From Persephonella sp. (GTDB taxonomy: Bacteria > Aquificota > Aquificia > Aquificales > Hydrogenothermaceae): DNA of 64,000 nucleotides. The notes under the pieces were generated by a model. It made no database searches. It had not been told where the DNA came from and saw nothing but the letters and a program-made list of their open reading frames with translations. The position numbers were made by a program, and so were the translations under genes. Each line of letters starts with the position of its first letter. Within the stretch, counting starts at the first letter, position 1. Location of the stretch: positions 1 to 64,000 of the forward strand of contig NZ_JALVTW010000010.1 in NCBI RefSeq assembly GCF_027023985.1, read 5' to 3'. This document shows, piece by piece, positions 35,027-44,098 of this stretch.

Positions 35027-36295
35027 TCAAGTATTCATAGATTTAAGGAATTCTTCATTTGTTTTAAATTTAGATAATTTGCTAAGTAGGAACTCCATAG
35101 CCTCAACTTCATCCATTGTAGATAAGAACTTTCTGAGAATCCAGAGCCTTTGCAGTTCCCAATCTTCCAGCAGAAGTTCTTCTTTTCTTGTTCCAGATTT
35201 TGGAATATTTATAGCAGGGAATATTCTTCTTTCCATTAATCTCCTGTCAAGGTAAAGTTCCATATTACCTGTTCCTTTAAATTCTTCAAATATAACATCA
35301 TCCATCTTTGAACCTGTTTCCACAAGTGCAGTAGCCAGAATTGTTAAACTTCCGCCTTCTTCTATATTCCTTGCTGCACCAAAGAATTTTTTAGGTCTTT
35401 GTAGTGCTGTAGCTTCGAGACCACCGGATAAAACCCTTCCTGAAGGTGGAGTAATAGCGTTTGAAGCCCTTGCAAGCCTTGTCATTGAGTCGAGTAGAAT
35501 AACAACATCCTGTCCAAGTTCAACAAGTCTTTTTGCCCTTTCAACAATAAGCTCTGCAACATGCATATGTCTTTCAGGGGGTTCATCGAATGTTGAAGCT
35601 ACAACCTCAGCACCTTCTCCAACAATCCTTCTCATCTCGGTAACTTCTTCCGGCCTTTCGTCTATAAGCAGGATAATCAGATGTGTTTCCGGATGATTTT
35701 TAATTAAAGCTTTTGCAAGTCTCTGGATTAAAACTGTTTTACCAGCTTTTGGCGGAGCAACTATCAGACCCCTTTGTCCTTTACCTATAGGAGTTATAAG
35801 GCTAACAATCCTTGTGGAAAGGTCTGAAGGGTCATACTCAAGGTTAAATCTTTCTGTTGGGTGGTATGGTGTAAGGCTATCAAATCTTGGTCTTTTCTTT
35901 GCAAGTTCAGGTTCAATTGTATTAACAGCCTCTATCTTTATCAGAGCTCTGTATTTTTCATTATCCTTTGGCTGTCTTGCTATTCCGATAATATAATCCC
36001 CTGTTCTAAGACCAAATTTTTTAATTTGGGATGGGGATACATATATATCTGTAGAGTGGGGAGCATAGTTATTTTCAATTGACCTTATAAAACCATATCC
36101 TTCAGGTAAGACTTCAAGGACTCCCCTTATAAAATCAAGCCCTTCTTCCTGGGCTTTTTTCTCTAATATTCTTGCTATAAGCTCAGCTTTTTTTAATCCT
36201 GTTGTTCTTTGAAGACCAACTTCTTTACCAAGTTTTTGAAGTTCCTGTAATGTCATCCTTTTCAGTTCTTCAACTGACAATGTTTGAGTTGCCAT
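35027..36295 (-). CDS. rho: Transcription termination factor Rho
   Basis: Rho is the hexameric RNA helicase that ends transcription at untranslated RNA. The 422 residues include the N-terminal Rho_N helical domain ([15 protein letters not shown]), the CSD RNA-binding domain (about 58-130, [20 protein letters not shown]), Walker [20 protein letters not shown] near residue 180, Walker [15 protein letters not shown] near residue 265, and the Q/R loops. The presence of Rho matters for this genome, since most gene ends here lack intrinsic terminators and many convergent genes overlap. Confidence 0.97.
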   Translation of the reverse strand: MATQTLSVEELKRMTLQELQKLGKEVGLQRTTGLKKAELIARILEKKAQEEGLDFIRGVLEVLPEGYGFIRSIENNYAPHSTDIYVSPSQIKKFGLRTGDYIIGIARQPKDNEKYRALIKIEAVNTIEPELAKKRPRFDSLTPYHPTERFNLEYDPSDLSTRIVSLITPIGKGQRGLIVAPPKAGKTVLIQRLAKALIKNHPETHLIILLIDERPEEVTEMRRIVGEGAEVVASTFDEPPERHMHVAELIVERAKRLVELGQDVVILLDSMTRLARASNAITPPSGRVLSGGLEATALQRPKKFFGAARNIEEGGSLTILATALVETGSKMDDVIFEEFKGTGNMELYLDRRLMERRIFPAINIPKSGTRKEELLLEDWELQRLWILRKFLSTMDEVEAMEFLLSKLSKFKTNEEFLKSMNT

Positions 36296-36323
36296 GGTAT
36301 ATCTAAACCTCCTTTTGTTTTCT

Positions 36324-37673
36324 TTATTTTCCTATACAGAATTTACTGAAAATGTTTCCAAGAACATCTTCTGTGGTTATTTCTCCTGTTATTTCTTCAA
36401 GATGCTTTTCTGCTTCCGTAAGTTCAAGCATAAGGATTTCTTTATGGTCTTTATAATTTTCAATATTGTTTAGAACCTCTTGAATGATTTGTTTTGCTTT
36501 CTTGAGCGCTTCATAATGTCTTAGATTAATATAAATATCTGTATCACTGTCTTCAATTAAATTAAGTGTTTGTAGGATTTTTTCCTCTAATTTATTCAGA
36601 TTTTCCTGGGTTTTACTACTTACAAAGATTATATCCTTAAAATAATACTTTTGAGAATTTTTATCAAGTATTAAGTCTGATTTATTAGCTACTATTATAG
36701 GATTTTTGTTTTTTACAAGCTGGTAAATCTTCAGGTCTTCTTCTGTTACACCTTCGGAAGCATCAAAGACAAATAAAACTATATCCGCTTCCTGAATTTT
36801 TTCAAGGGCTTTTTCTATTCCTATTTTTTCTATTTTGTCCTGAGTTTCCCTAATACCTGCCGTATCAAGAAGTTTTACAGGGATACCCTGAATAGAAAAG
36901 CTTTCCTCAATGAAATCCCTTGTTGTTCCCTGATATTCTGAGACTATTGCCCTTTCATATCCCACCAGTGCATTAAATAGTGAGGATTTCCCAACATTTG
37001 GTCTTCCAACTATTGCCAGTTTTATACCTTCTCTAATAAGCTCGCCTTTTTTATATGTGGTCATTAATTTTTCTATCTGGGATATAACCTTTTTTAAGGT
37101 CTGTTTAACCATATCAAAATCAATTTCTTCTACATCTTCAGGGAAATTTAGTTCAGCCTCTATTAGAGAAACTATTTCAAGCAAAGAATTTCTAAGCTGT
37201 TTAACCTGATTTGAAAGTTTACCCTCAAGTAAATGGACAGCTGCTTGTGATGCCTTCTCCGTTTTTGCTTCAATCAGGTCAGCTATAGCTTCAGCCTGGG
37301 TTAAATCAATTTTGCCGTTAAAAAACGCCCTTTTGGTAAATTCACCAGGCTGTGCCATTCTGGCTCCAAGGGCAATAGCTTCAGATATTATTTTTTTTAT
37401 CACAGGGACGCTACCGTGTGGATATATCTCAACTACATCTTCACCTGTGAAACTTTTAGGGGCTTTAAAAAACACAATAAGCCCCTCATCTATTATGTGT
37501 CCTTTTCTATCTACTATATTTCCAAAATAAACTTTTCTTTCTTGAGGTTCTTTTTTTAAAGGGAAAAGTTTTTTTCCGATATCAAAAGCTTTTTCACCGC
37601 TTATCCTGATTATTCCAACTGCGGAAGGGATAAGCGGTGTTGCATTGGCTACGATAGTATCTTTTTCATACAT
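36324..37673 (-). CDS. mnmE: tRNA modification GTPase MnmE
   Basis: MnmE with MnmG adds the carboxymethylaminomethyl group to U34 of some tRNAs. The 449 residues have the N-terminal folate-binding domain ([20 protein letters not shown]), the helical domain with the G domain inserted (G1 [16 protein letters not shown] near residue 223, G3 [11 protein letters not shown]4 NKSD) and the C-terminal FCIGK with the conserved Cys. It overlaps yidC by one base (TAATG). Confidence 0.96.
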   Translation of the reverse strand: MYEKDTIVANATPLIPSAVGIIRISGEKAFDIGKKLFPLKKEPQERKVYFGNIVDRKGHIIDEGLIVFFKAPKSFTGEDVVEIYPHGSVPVIKKIISEAIALGARMAQPGEFTKRAFFNGKIDLTQAEAIADLIEAKTEKASQAAVHLLEGKLSNQVKQLRNSLLEIVSLIEAELNFPEDVEEIDFDMVKQTLKKVISQIEKLMTTYKKGELIREGIKLAIVGRPNVGKSSLFNALVGYERAIVSEYQGTTRDFIEESFSIQGIPVKLLDTAGIRETQDKIEKIGIEKALEKIQEADIVLFVFDASEGVTEEDLKIYQLVKNKNPIIVANKSDLILDKNSQKYYFKDIIFVSSKTQENLNKLEEKILQTLNLIEDSDTDIYINLRHYEALKKAKQIIQEVLNNIENYKDHKEILMLELTEAEKHLEEITGEITTEDVLGNIFSKFCIGK

Positions 37674-39310
37674 TATTTAGCTGGCTTCTTCTCATATCTT
37701 CCTAATTTTTTGTTGATTATATAACTTTGTAGTAACCCTAATATATTATTCGTAAGCCAGTATAAAACAAGTCCTGATGGGAAATTCATAAACATAAATG
37801 TAAATACAATAGCCATTATATACATAATCATTTTTTGATTTTTATCTGAGGAAGGTGTTATCCACTGCTGGGCAACCATAGAAAGTCCCATCAGAATTGG
37901 AAGTATATAATATGGGTCTTTAGATGACAGGTCTGTAATCCAGAGGATAAAAGGAGCATTTTTCAGTTCAACCGTTACCATTAACACATTATAAAGGGCT
38001 ATGAAAACAGGTATCTGAACCAGTATAGGCAGACATCCTGACATTGGATTTGCCCCGTGTTCTGCATACAGTTTCATCATTTCCTGCTGGAGTTTTTCCG
38101 GATTGTCTTTATACTTCTGCTGTAACTTCTTAATCTCTGGGGCAAGATCAGACATTTTTTTCATTGCTTTTAAGCTTTTGTGGTTCAGTGGGAAGAAAAT
38201 AATTCTTATAAGAATTGTAAGGAGTATAATGGCAACTCCCCAATTATGTGTAAAACTGTAGAAAAAGTGAAGCACTATAAATAATGGTTTTCCTAAAATA
38301 CCAAATATTCCAAAACTTATAGTATCCTGAAGGGCTAAGTTAACACCCCATTCTTTTTGATATTTTTCTGTAAGTTCTTTTAACAGCGAATAGAGTTTAG
38401 GTCCTCCTAAGAAAAAACCATTAACCCCATTATTTATTTCAGATAAAACAATTGTCTTATCTTTTGATACAGGGATTATATGAACGGCAGAAAATCCATC
38501 TTTATTTGCTATCATTTGAATGAAATATTTATTTTCTTCACCAGCCCAGAGGATTTTGCCTCTAATGATCTGTTCTTTTTCTATATCAGCATCTAATTGC
38601 ATTAATTTATCTGCTGTTTTTACTACAGGACCGTAATGGCCGTAAGATCTACCGGGAATTTTATCAAGGGCAACACCATCTATAACAGCCAATCCATATT
38701 TATCAAGACCTTCAGTTTTAATATTTACGGTAAATACTGCTTTATCAAGGATAAATTCTTTAATTACTTTTATCCCATTTTTTTTCAGGGTGAAGACTAA
38801 TTTATTTCCATTTTGGGAAACCTGATATTCGGAAAAGTTTATTAAAGCTGTTATTTGTGGGTCTGTGGTTATTATTTCAGTAGGGAAAATCTTATTTTGT
38901 TTTGAGAAACTACCTATAACATCCGTTTTATATCTGTCAATATAGATTGATACTACTCTTCCACCTATTTTAGAGAATTTAACTGTTCCAAACTCGGTTT
39001 TTAAAGTTACTAAATTTTTCAGGTCATCTGCTCTGAATCTTCTGCTATCCAGTAAAAGATTAAATGTTCCTCCAGTAGAGTATATAACTGCTGCTTCCTG
39101 TTTTGGCTGTGGTTCTTGTGTTGCTTGCGTTTTTTGAGATGCCTCTGTTTTCTGAGCAATTTCTGTTTTTTGTGCAACTTGCTGGGGTTCCTGTTTTTTC
39201 TTATCAGGCAGAAAAAGTGATGCAAAAATAGAATAACCTATCATTAACACAGCCACCACAGCAAAGAATATAAATACCCTTTTTTGCATATCCTGTTGAT
39301 TGTTATCCAT
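37673..39310 (-). CDS. yidC: Membrane protein insertase YidC
   Basis: YidC inserts membrane proteins, alone or with SecYEG; ATP synthase subunit c is a classic client. The 545-residue protein is the Gram-negative form: TM1 (about 10-30), a Q/K-rich linker, a large periplasmic beta-sandwich (about 70-330), then the conserved five-helix core (FGILGKPLFIVLHFFYSF, the hydrophilic-groove Arg in LLTILIRIIFFPLNHKSL, NPMSGCLPILVQIPVFIALY). I use ATG 39310 (GAGAGG six bases before it), not the in-frame TTG two codons upstream, which touches the ribosome binding site. Confidence 0.96.
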   Translation of the reverse strand: MDNNQQDMQKRVFIFFAVVAVLMIGYSIFASLFLPDKKKQEPQQVAQKTEIAQKTEASQKTQATQEPQPKQEAAVIYSTGGTFNLLLDSRRFRADDLKNLVTLKTEFGTVKFSKIGGRVVSIYIDRYKTDVIGSFSKQNKIFPTEIITTDPQITALINFSEYQVSQNGNKLVFTLKKNGIKVIKEFILDKAVFTVNIKTEGLDKYGLAVIDGVALDKIPGRSYGHYGPVVKTADKLMQLDADIEKEQIIRGKILWAGEENKYFIQMIANKDGFSAVHIIPVSKDKTIVLSEINNGVNGFFLGGPKLYSLLKELTEKYQKEWGVNLALQDTISFGIFGILGKPLFIVLHFFYSFTHNWGVAIILLTILIRIIFFPLNHKSLKAMKKMSDLAPEIKKLQQKYKDNPEKLQQEMMKLYAEHGANPMSGCLPILVQIPVFIALYNVLMVTVELKNAPFILWITDLSSKDPYYILPILMGLSMVAQQWITPSSDKNQKMIMYIMAIVFTFMFMNFPSGLVLYWLTNNILGLLQSYIINKKLGRYEKKPAK

Positions 39311-39323
39311 GGACAACCTCTCT

Positions 39324-39533
39324 TTATGGTTTATCTATTCCACCTTTTGCAAAAGGATTACATCTCAGTACCCGCCAGATAGCCTTTAAAAGCCCCTTTA
39401 CCACTCCGTATTTTTCTACAGCCTCTATACTATACTGGGAACAGGTAGGATAATACCTACAAGAAGGCGGATAAATCGGGGAAATAAATTTTTGATATCC
39501 CTTTAAAAATTTTATAACAAATTTTTTAAACAT
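39324..39533 (-). CDS. yidD: Membrane protein insertion efficiency factor YidD
   Basis: The 69-residue protein shows the family pattern of an amphipathic N-terminus ([20 protein letters not shown]), conserved cysteines in [20 protein letters not shown], and [12 protein letters not shown] at the end. It aids YidC-dependent insertion. It overlaps rnpA by eight bases and lies 13 bases before yidC, the standard rpmH-rnpA-yidD-yidC-mnmE order. Confidence 0.95.
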   Translation of the reverse strand: MFKKFVIKFLKGYQKFISPIYPPSCRYYPTCSQYSIEAVEKYGVVKGLLKAIWRVLRCNPFAKGGIDKP

Positions 39534-39858
39534 TGTTTTCTAAAACTCTCTTAATTTCCTGAATATCTTGAAGCAGGTCTGTCATTTTTTTCATGTAAAT
39601 ATCTTTTTTAGGAATCAAAACAATATCATAGCTTAATTTTTCCAAAAGTTCATTACTTAGCCTTATTGCTTCTTTTATAATTCTTTTTACTCTGTTGCGA
39701 ACCACTGCTTTTTTGGAAAATCTCCTTGAGACAACAAAAGCAAATCTGGGAGACCCCAGATTGTTTTTCCGATAAACAACGATTAAGTGAGGTGTTTTAA
39801 AAGACCGGCCTTCCTTTAGAATAGATTTAATCTCTGAACTTTTTAGAGTTTTCAGCAT
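39526..39858 (-). CDS. rnpA: Ribonuclease P protein component
   Basis: RnpA is the protein cofactor of RNase P, which matures tRNA 5' ends. The 110 residues contain the RNR motif in [18 protein letters not shown] near residue 48-65 and the strand [14 protein letters not shown] that precedes it. It overlaps rpmH by one base (TAATG). This is worth noting because Aquifex aeolicus famously lacks a conventional RNase P and uses the protein-only HARP enzyme; a clear rnpA therefore argues against Aquifex itself and fits the Hydrogenothermaceae branch. Confidence 0.93.
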   Translation of the reverse strand: MLKTLKSSEIKSILKEGRSFKTPHLIVVYRKNNLGSPRFAFVVSRRFSKKAVVRNRVKRIIKEAIRLSNELLEKLSYDIVLIPKKDIYMKKMTDLLQDIQEIKRVLENNV

Positions 39859-39998
39859 TAAGCGGCCAGTCTTTTCCTTCCTTTAGCTCTTCTTCTTGCT
39901 AAGATTTTTCTTCCGGATTTTGTTCTTTTTCTTGCTAAAAATCCAGAAGTTCTCTTTCTTTTCTTATTTGAAATCCTGTTTTGTATTTTTCCTGACAT
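39858..39998 (-). CDS. rpmH: 50S ribosomal protein L34
   Basis: Hand-read 46-residue gene: ATG 39998 behind a perfect AAGGAGG site, stop overlapping the rnpA start. The protein is nearly all Arg/Lys with the L34 core [20 protein letters not shown], then [10 protein letters not shown]. The first ten residues ([10 protein letters not shown]) replace the usual MKRTYQPS start, but the core is clear. It begins the rpmH-to-prfA block. Confidence 0.93.
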   Translation of the reverse strand: MSGKIQNRISNKKRKRTSGFLARKRTKSGRKILARRRAKGRKRLAA

Positions 39999-40009
39999 TT
40001 TATTACCTC

Positions 40010-40053
40010 CTTATAAAAAATAAAAGAGCGCACATAAATATATGCACGCTCTT
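40010..40053 (-). terminator. Intrinsic terminator after atpE
   Basis: On the minus strand, AAGAGCG and CGCTCTT (40053-40047 and 40030-40024) pair around a smaller inner stem, and are followed by a T-rich run (TTTTATTTTTTAT). It ends the atpB-usp-atpE unit just before the rpmH promoter region. Confidence 0.85.
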
Positions 40054-40081
40054 AAAGATATTAACTTTTATTTAAAATCTG

Positions 40082-40435
40082 TTAGTGTCCTAAAAACTTA
40101 GCGTCGAATATTCCTGTGAAGATAAAGATAATTGCAATAAGCAGTCCATAAAGAACGAATGTTTCAATAAGAGCCATACCAATAAACATTGTTGTTAAGA
40201 GTTTTCCACCCATATTTGGGTTTCTTGCCATTCCTTCAAGAACACCTCTTACTGCATTACCGAGACCAGCAGCACCACCACCAGCTGCAGCACCAATTGC
40301 AACACCAGCACCGATAGCAACTCCTCCGTAAAATACAGCTTTTGCCAGTGCATCAGAACCATCCCCTGCAAAAGCAGCTGTAAGTGCACCTGCAACCATG
40401 AATAGCATTAAGAGTGCCGTTGAGTATTTCTTCAT
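40082..40435 (-). CDS. atpE: ATP synthase Fo subunit c, with N-terminal signal peptide
   Basis: Subunit c forms the rotating ring of F1Fo ATP synthase. The 117-residue protein is longer than the usual 75-90 because it begins with a signal peptide (KKYSTALLMLFMVAGAL, cleavage likely after AFA near residue 23). A mature two-helix hairpin follows: a glycine/alanine-rich helix 1 (AIGAGVAIGAAAGGGAAGLG), the polar loop RNPN, and helix 2 with the ion-binding Glu in MALIETFVLYG. No helix-1 Gln of the sodium type is seen, so proton coupling is likely. A signal peptide on c is known in Aquifex. The last gene of atpB-usp-atpE. Confidence 0.95.
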   Translation of the reverse strand: MKKYSTALLMLFMVAGALTAAFAGDGSDALAKAVFYGGVAIGAGVAIGAAAGGGAAGLGNAVRGVLEGMARNPNMGGKLLTTMFIGMALIETFVLYGLLIAIIFIFTGIFDAKFLGH

Positions 40436-40463
40436 TACTGTAAAAACCTCCTTATGTAATTTT

Positions 40464-40859
40464 TTATTTTATCACCAATACTTGCGAGTTTATTTTTGGA
40501 ATATCCCTTTCATAATCTACAGGAATAACTGTAAGCTCAGGCTTTTCTTCATCAACCACCACAGGTAATCTGTCTATAGTTTTACCTTTTGCTTCTATTA
40601 GAAATCTGTAATTTACACCTGTTTCTTTTACCAGTGGTTCAAGCTTATCTTTTACATTTTGAGTTGATTTTGCCTCTAAATCCGGTGCAGCTGGCATTCC
40701 AAAAGATGCACTTGTTTTTATCATTGTGTAAACATCTTCAAGTTCATGATATATAACAAGTTCTGCATCAAATTTCCTTGCAAGTTCTACTGCCCATTCA
40801 AGTCCTTTTATTGATGCAGGTGATAAATCCACACAGGCTAATATTTTTTTAATCTCCAT
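40464..40859 (-). CDS. Universal stress protein (UspA-like) lacking the ATP-binding motif
   Basis: The 131-residue protein has the UspA fold start KKILACVDLSPASIKGLEWA, followed by LARKFDAELVIYHELEDVY, and the final strand NSQVLVIK. The C-terminal G-x2-G-x9-G-(S/T) ATP-binding motif of ATP-type Usp proteins is missing: the corresponding stretch is LTVIPVDYERDIPKI. It is therefore probably a non-ATP-binding variant. It lies between atpB and atpE with gaps of 10 and 28 bases, so it is made with Fo subunits; a role in ATP synthase assembly or control is inference. Confidence 0.85.
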   Translation of the reverse strand: MEIKKILACVDLSPASIKGLEWAVELARKFDAELVIYHELEDVYTMIKTSASFGMPAAPDLEAKSTQNVKDKLEPLVKETGVNYRFLIEAKGKTIDRLPVVVDEEKPELTVIPVDYERDIPKINSQVLVIK

Positions 40860-40869
40860 CTACCTCTCC

Positions 40870-41505
40870 TTAATGTGCTTCCTCAACAAGTGCTCCAGCT
40901 ATATAAACAGTTGTAAGTATCATAAATACGTAAGTTTGCAGAAATACTGCTATCAGGTGAACAACCATTATTGGTAATGGAACAAGCAGTGGAATAAGTA
41001 AAATCATAACTACTGTAATAAGCTCACCACCTGTCATATTTGCAAATAAACGTAAAGCAAGTGTAATAGGTCTGCTTATGTGGGAAATTATTTCTATTAT
41101 AAAAAATATTGGAGCAGCTACAGGAATTGGCCCCATAAAATGCTTTATATACTTAACTCCGTGTTTTTTGAAGCCTATAAAGTTGTAAAGGAAAAACACC
41201 ATTAACGCAAGACCAAGTGTGGTATTCATATTTGCAGTGTAGGACTCAAGGCCAGGTATCATTCCCATCAGATTACCGAAAAATATGAACAATCCCAGTC
41301 CTGCAACAAGAGGAAAGAATTTCCTTCCTTCTTTACCCATCTGTTCTTTGAGCATGTTATCAACAAACTCAATATAGACTTCAAACAGGTTTTGAACCGG
41401 AGTGGGTATCAAAGAAGGTTTTTTAGCAAATATCATAAATACAATAGGAATTACTATCAGAACAAGTAAAGCCATTACTATATGACCGGTATAGAGCCCT
41501 TCCAA
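40870..41505 (-). CDS. atpB: ATP synthase Fo subunit a
   Basis: Subunit a forms the half-channels beside the c-ring. The 211 residues carry about five or six membrane helices. The helix with the essential Arg is in PITLALRLFANMTGGELIT near residue 145, and the end segment VFLQTYVFMILTTVYIAGAL is typical. It is the first gene after a sigma-70-type promoter (41549-41578), followed by the Usp-like gene and atpE. Confidence 0.95.
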   Translation of the reverse strand: MEGLYTGHIVMALLVLIVIPIVFMIFAKKPSLIPTPVQNLFEVYIEFVDNMLKEQMGKEGRKFFPLVAGLGLFIFFGNLMGMIPGLESYTANMNTTLGLALMVFFLYNFIGFKKHGVKYIKHFMGPIPVAAPIFFIIEIISHISRPITLALRLFANMTGGELITVVMILLIPLLVPLPIMVVHLIAVFLQTYVFMILTTVYIAGALVEEAH

Positions 41506-41548
41506 TGCAGCCTCCGTAATGTTTAGTGTGATTTCACAAACTCCGAAT

Positions 41549-41578
41549 ATTATAACAAAATTTGTTAGTCAGTGTCCA
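41549..41578 (-). promoter_or_regulatory. Promoter of atpB-usp-atpE
   Basis: Minus strand TGGACA (41578-41573), 18 bases, TATAAT (41554-41549): five and six of six consensus matches. The -35 box directly abuts the aroC stop codon. The 5' leader of about 37 bases contains TGTGA-N2-TCACA (41527-41538), a short inverted repeat of unknown meaning. Confidence 0.7.
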
Positions 41579-42754
41579 CTAAAATCGTTTTGTGTATTGA
41601 ATATACTCTTTTATTCTTCCTTTTATTTCTATCCAGTTATCATTGCCGAATTTCTCCAGAACAGCCTGTGCCAGAACGATTGCAAGCATTGCTTCACCTA
41701 CTACAGCTGCAGCAGGAACAGCGGTTACATCAGAACGTTCCTTTGCTGCATCAAAAGGCTGTTTTGTTTCTATATTTACCGAATGTAAAGATTTCTTTCT
41801 CATTAGTGTTGGGATAGGTTTCATTGCTGCCCTTACTATGATGGGCTCTCCATTTGTCACACCACCTTCTATTCCACCGGCTCTGTTTGTTTTATGATAG
41901 AAACCCCTTTCTTTATCCCAGAATATTTCATCATGAGCCTGTGAGCCAAATTTTTTTGCCAGTTCAAAACCTTCGCCTATCTCAACGCCTTTTATGGCCT
42001 GAATGCTCATAAAAGCTTGAGCAATCCTTCCATCAAGTCTACTATCCCATTGAACATATGAGCCAAGCCCTATTGGAACACCAGTGGCAAAAACCTCAAA
42101 AACACCACCTAAGCTTTCTCCTTCTTCCTTTGCCATATCAATCAGTTTTTTGAATTTTTCATCTTCAGAAGGAACCGGTGTTCTAACCACAGATTCTTCA
42201 GCCAACTTAAATCTTTCTTCAAGGGGAATGTCTTGTATTAGCTCTTTTACCGAAAGCTCACCGATACTTACTACATAACTACCTATTTTTATACCTATAT
42301 CCTCAAGTAGCCTTTTACAAACAGCTCCAACTGCCACCCGTGTTGTTGTTTCCCGCGCACTTGCCCTTTCAAGAACATTTCTTAAATCATCAAAACCATA
42401 CTTTATTCCGCCTACAAGGTCAGCATGCCCGGGACGAGGATTTGTTATTTTTCTTTTATCAACAGGCTGACCTTCTACGGCCATTATATCTGTCCAGTTT
42501 TCCCAATCTTTATTTCTGACCATTAATGTAATTGGAGAACCGAGGGTCTTACCGAATCTAACCCCTGAAAGAATTTCTACTTTATCCTTTTCTATTTTCA
42601 TACGGCCGCCACGACCGTAACCTTGCTGCCTTCTGGCAAGTTCTTTATTTATGTATTCATGGGAAATTTCCAGATTTGATGGAATTCCTTCAATAATAGC
42701 TGTTAAAGCAGGTCCATGGGATTCTCCGGCATTAAGAAAACGTAAAACGCCCAT
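41579..42754 (-). CDS. aroC: Chorismate synthase
   Basis: Chorismate synthase makes chorismate from EPSP using reduced FMN, the last shared step to aromatic amino acids. The 391 residues have the family signatures FLNAGESHGPALTAIIEGIP at the start, ARRQQGYGRGGRMKIE near residue 43, and DERSDVT-like AAKERSDVTAVPAAAVVGEA near residue 340. Downstream is the atpB promoter. pheA, which uses chorismate, lies at 11293-12378. Confidence 0.96.
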   Translation of the reverse strand: MGVLRFLNAGESHGPALTAIIEGIPSNLEISHEYINKELARRQQGYGRGGRMKIEKDKVEILSGVRFGKTLGSPITLMVRNKDWENWTDIMAVEGQPVDKRKITNPRPGHADLVGGIKYGFDDLRNVLERASARETTTRVAVGAVCKRLLEDIGIKIGSYVVSIGELSVKELIQDIPLEERFKLAEESVVRTPVPSEDEKFKKLIDMAKEEGESLGGVFEVFATGVPIGLGSYVQWDSRLDGRIAQAFMSIQAIKGVEIGEGFELAKKFGSQAHDEIFWDKERGFYHKTNRAGGIEGGVTNGEPIIVRAAMKPIPTLMRKKSLHSVNIETKQPFDAAKERSDVTAVPAAAVVGEAMLAIVLAQAVLEKFGNDNWIEIKGRIKEYIQYTKRF

Positions 42755-42786
42755 TTTTTCTCCATTTTTTCATTTTTGATTTATAG

Positions 42787-42792
42787 ATTATA
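42787..42792 (-). promoter_or_regulatory. Candidate aroC -10 box
   Basis: Perfect TATAAT on the minus strand 32 bases before the aroC ATG, without a good -35 box. The 111-base aroC/ctp divergent region is otherwise A/T runs with nothing recognised. Confidence 0.35.
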
Positions 42793-42865
42793 CAACAATG
42801 TTTTTTTGAAAAAAGAAAAGTTTGTATGAGATAATTTGATAAAAATTTTGTTTATGGAGAGGAGA

Positions 42866-44098
42866 ATGAAAAGTAGAATTTCCCTTGTTGCCGGAATAAT
42901 ACTGATATTTGTTGCAGGCCTTAGTTTTGGAATAGCTGCAAAAACATCACAACAAGATAAACTAAAGGAAGACCTCAAATTACTAGGTATGTATACGGAG
43001 GTCTTCAAAATTGTCAAAGAACATTACGTTGAACCTGTAAGTTCTAAAAAGCTAATATACGGTTCCCTCCGGGGTATGATGAATGCCCTTGACCCATTCT
43101 CAACATTTTTTACCCCAGAAGAATTTAAAGATTTTACAACAGAAACCCATGGAGAGTTTGGCGGACTGGGAATAGAAATCATAATGGAAAACCACAAACT
43201 TATTATTGTAGCTCCAATTGAGGACACACCAGCTTGGAGAGCAGGCCTCAAACCTGGAGATGTGATACTTGAAATAAACGGTGAGCCTACAGATAAAATG
43301 ACCTTACTCCAGGCCGTCAAAAAAATGAGAGGTAAGCCTGGGACAAAAGTTACATTAACAATCTGGAGAAAAGGAGTTGAAAAACCATTTAAAGTAACAA
43401 TTACAAGAGCAATTATAAAAATCAAAAGTGTAAAAACAAAAGAATTGGAAAATAGCAATATAGGCTATATAAGGCTTACACAATTTCAGGAAAACTCCAC
43501 AGAAGATTTTGAAAAAGCCCTTAAAAAATTCAAAAATAAAAAAGGAATAATCATAGACCTGAGGAATAACCCCGGTGGACTTTTATCAACCGCCGTTGCT
43601 ATTGCAGATATGATTCTCAAAAAGGGTGAATTGATTGTTTATACAAAGGGTAGAGATCCAAGAGCAAATGAAAAATATTACTCTGAACATGACCCTATTA
43701 TCCCAACAGAAATTCCTATTGTAGTTCTCGTTAATAAAGGTTCTGCAAGTGCCTCAGAAATTCTTACAGGTGCATTAAAAGATAATAATAGAGCCCTTAT
43801 TGTCGGAGATAAGACATTCGGTAAAGCATCTGTTCAAACACTTATTCCTCTTCCTGACGGTTCTGGTATAAAACTGACCACCGCACACTATTACACACCA
43901 AGTGGAAAGATGATAATGCACAAAGGAATAACACCGGATATAGTTGTTCATGTTTCTGAAAAAGAGGAAATGGAAAGAATTAAAGCTGAAAGGGAAGCAA
44001 AAATACACGGAACAAAAGTTAAAATCAAAGACCCTCAGCTTGATACTGCAATTAATGCTATTAAAATAATAAACTTTGCAAAAAAAGCTGAAAAATGA
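42866..44098 (+). CDS. C-terminal processing protease (S41 family, CtpA-like)
   Basis: CtpA-type proteases trim C-termini of periplasmic proteins or degrade misfolded ones. The 410-residue protein has a signal/anchor (about 5-25), a PDZ domain (about 90-170, GLGIEIIMENHKLIIVAPIE, LKPGDVILEINGEP) and the S41 core with IIDLRNNPGGLLSTAVAIAD, catalytic Ser in NKGSASASEILTGAL and catalytic Lys in GDKTFGKASVQ. I use ATG 42866, with GGAG six bases before it; ATGs at 42836 and 42854 are open but poorly supported. tsaD follows with a four-base overlap. Confidence 0.93.
   Translation: MKSRISLVAGIILIFVAGLSFGIAAKTSQQDKLKEDLKLLGMYTEVFKIVKEHYVEPVSSKKLIYGSLRGMMNALDPFSTFFTPEEFKDFTTETHGEFGGLGIEIIMENHKLIIVAPIEDTPAWRAGLKPGDVILEINGEPTDKMTLLQAVKKMRGKPGTKVTLTIWRKGVEKPFKVTITRAIIKIKSVKTKELENSNIGYIRLTQFQENSTEDFEKALKKFKNKKGIIIDLRNNPGGLLSTAVAIADMILKKGELIVYTKGRDPRANEKYYSEHDPIIPTEIPIVVLVNKGSASASEILTGALKDNNRALIVGDKTFGKASVQTLIPLPDGSGIKLTTAHYYTPSGKMIMHKGITPDIVVHVSEKEEMERIKAEREAKIHGTKVKIKDPQLDTAINAIKIINFAKKAEK

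Noticed and set aside
39310-39316. TTG start for yidC two codons upstream of ATG
   Set aside because: TTG touches the GAGAGG site (zero spacing); ATG 39310 has the correct six-base spacing.
40082-40435. Sodium-type c-ring
   Set aside because: The Glu is followed by Thr, as in Na+ rings, but helix 1 lacks the required Gln, so proton use is favoured.
41527-41538. TGTGA-N2-TCACA before atpB as a CRP site
   Set aside because: CRP needs a six-base spacer and the repeat lies downstream of the promoter; recorded only as an inverted repeat of unknown meaning.
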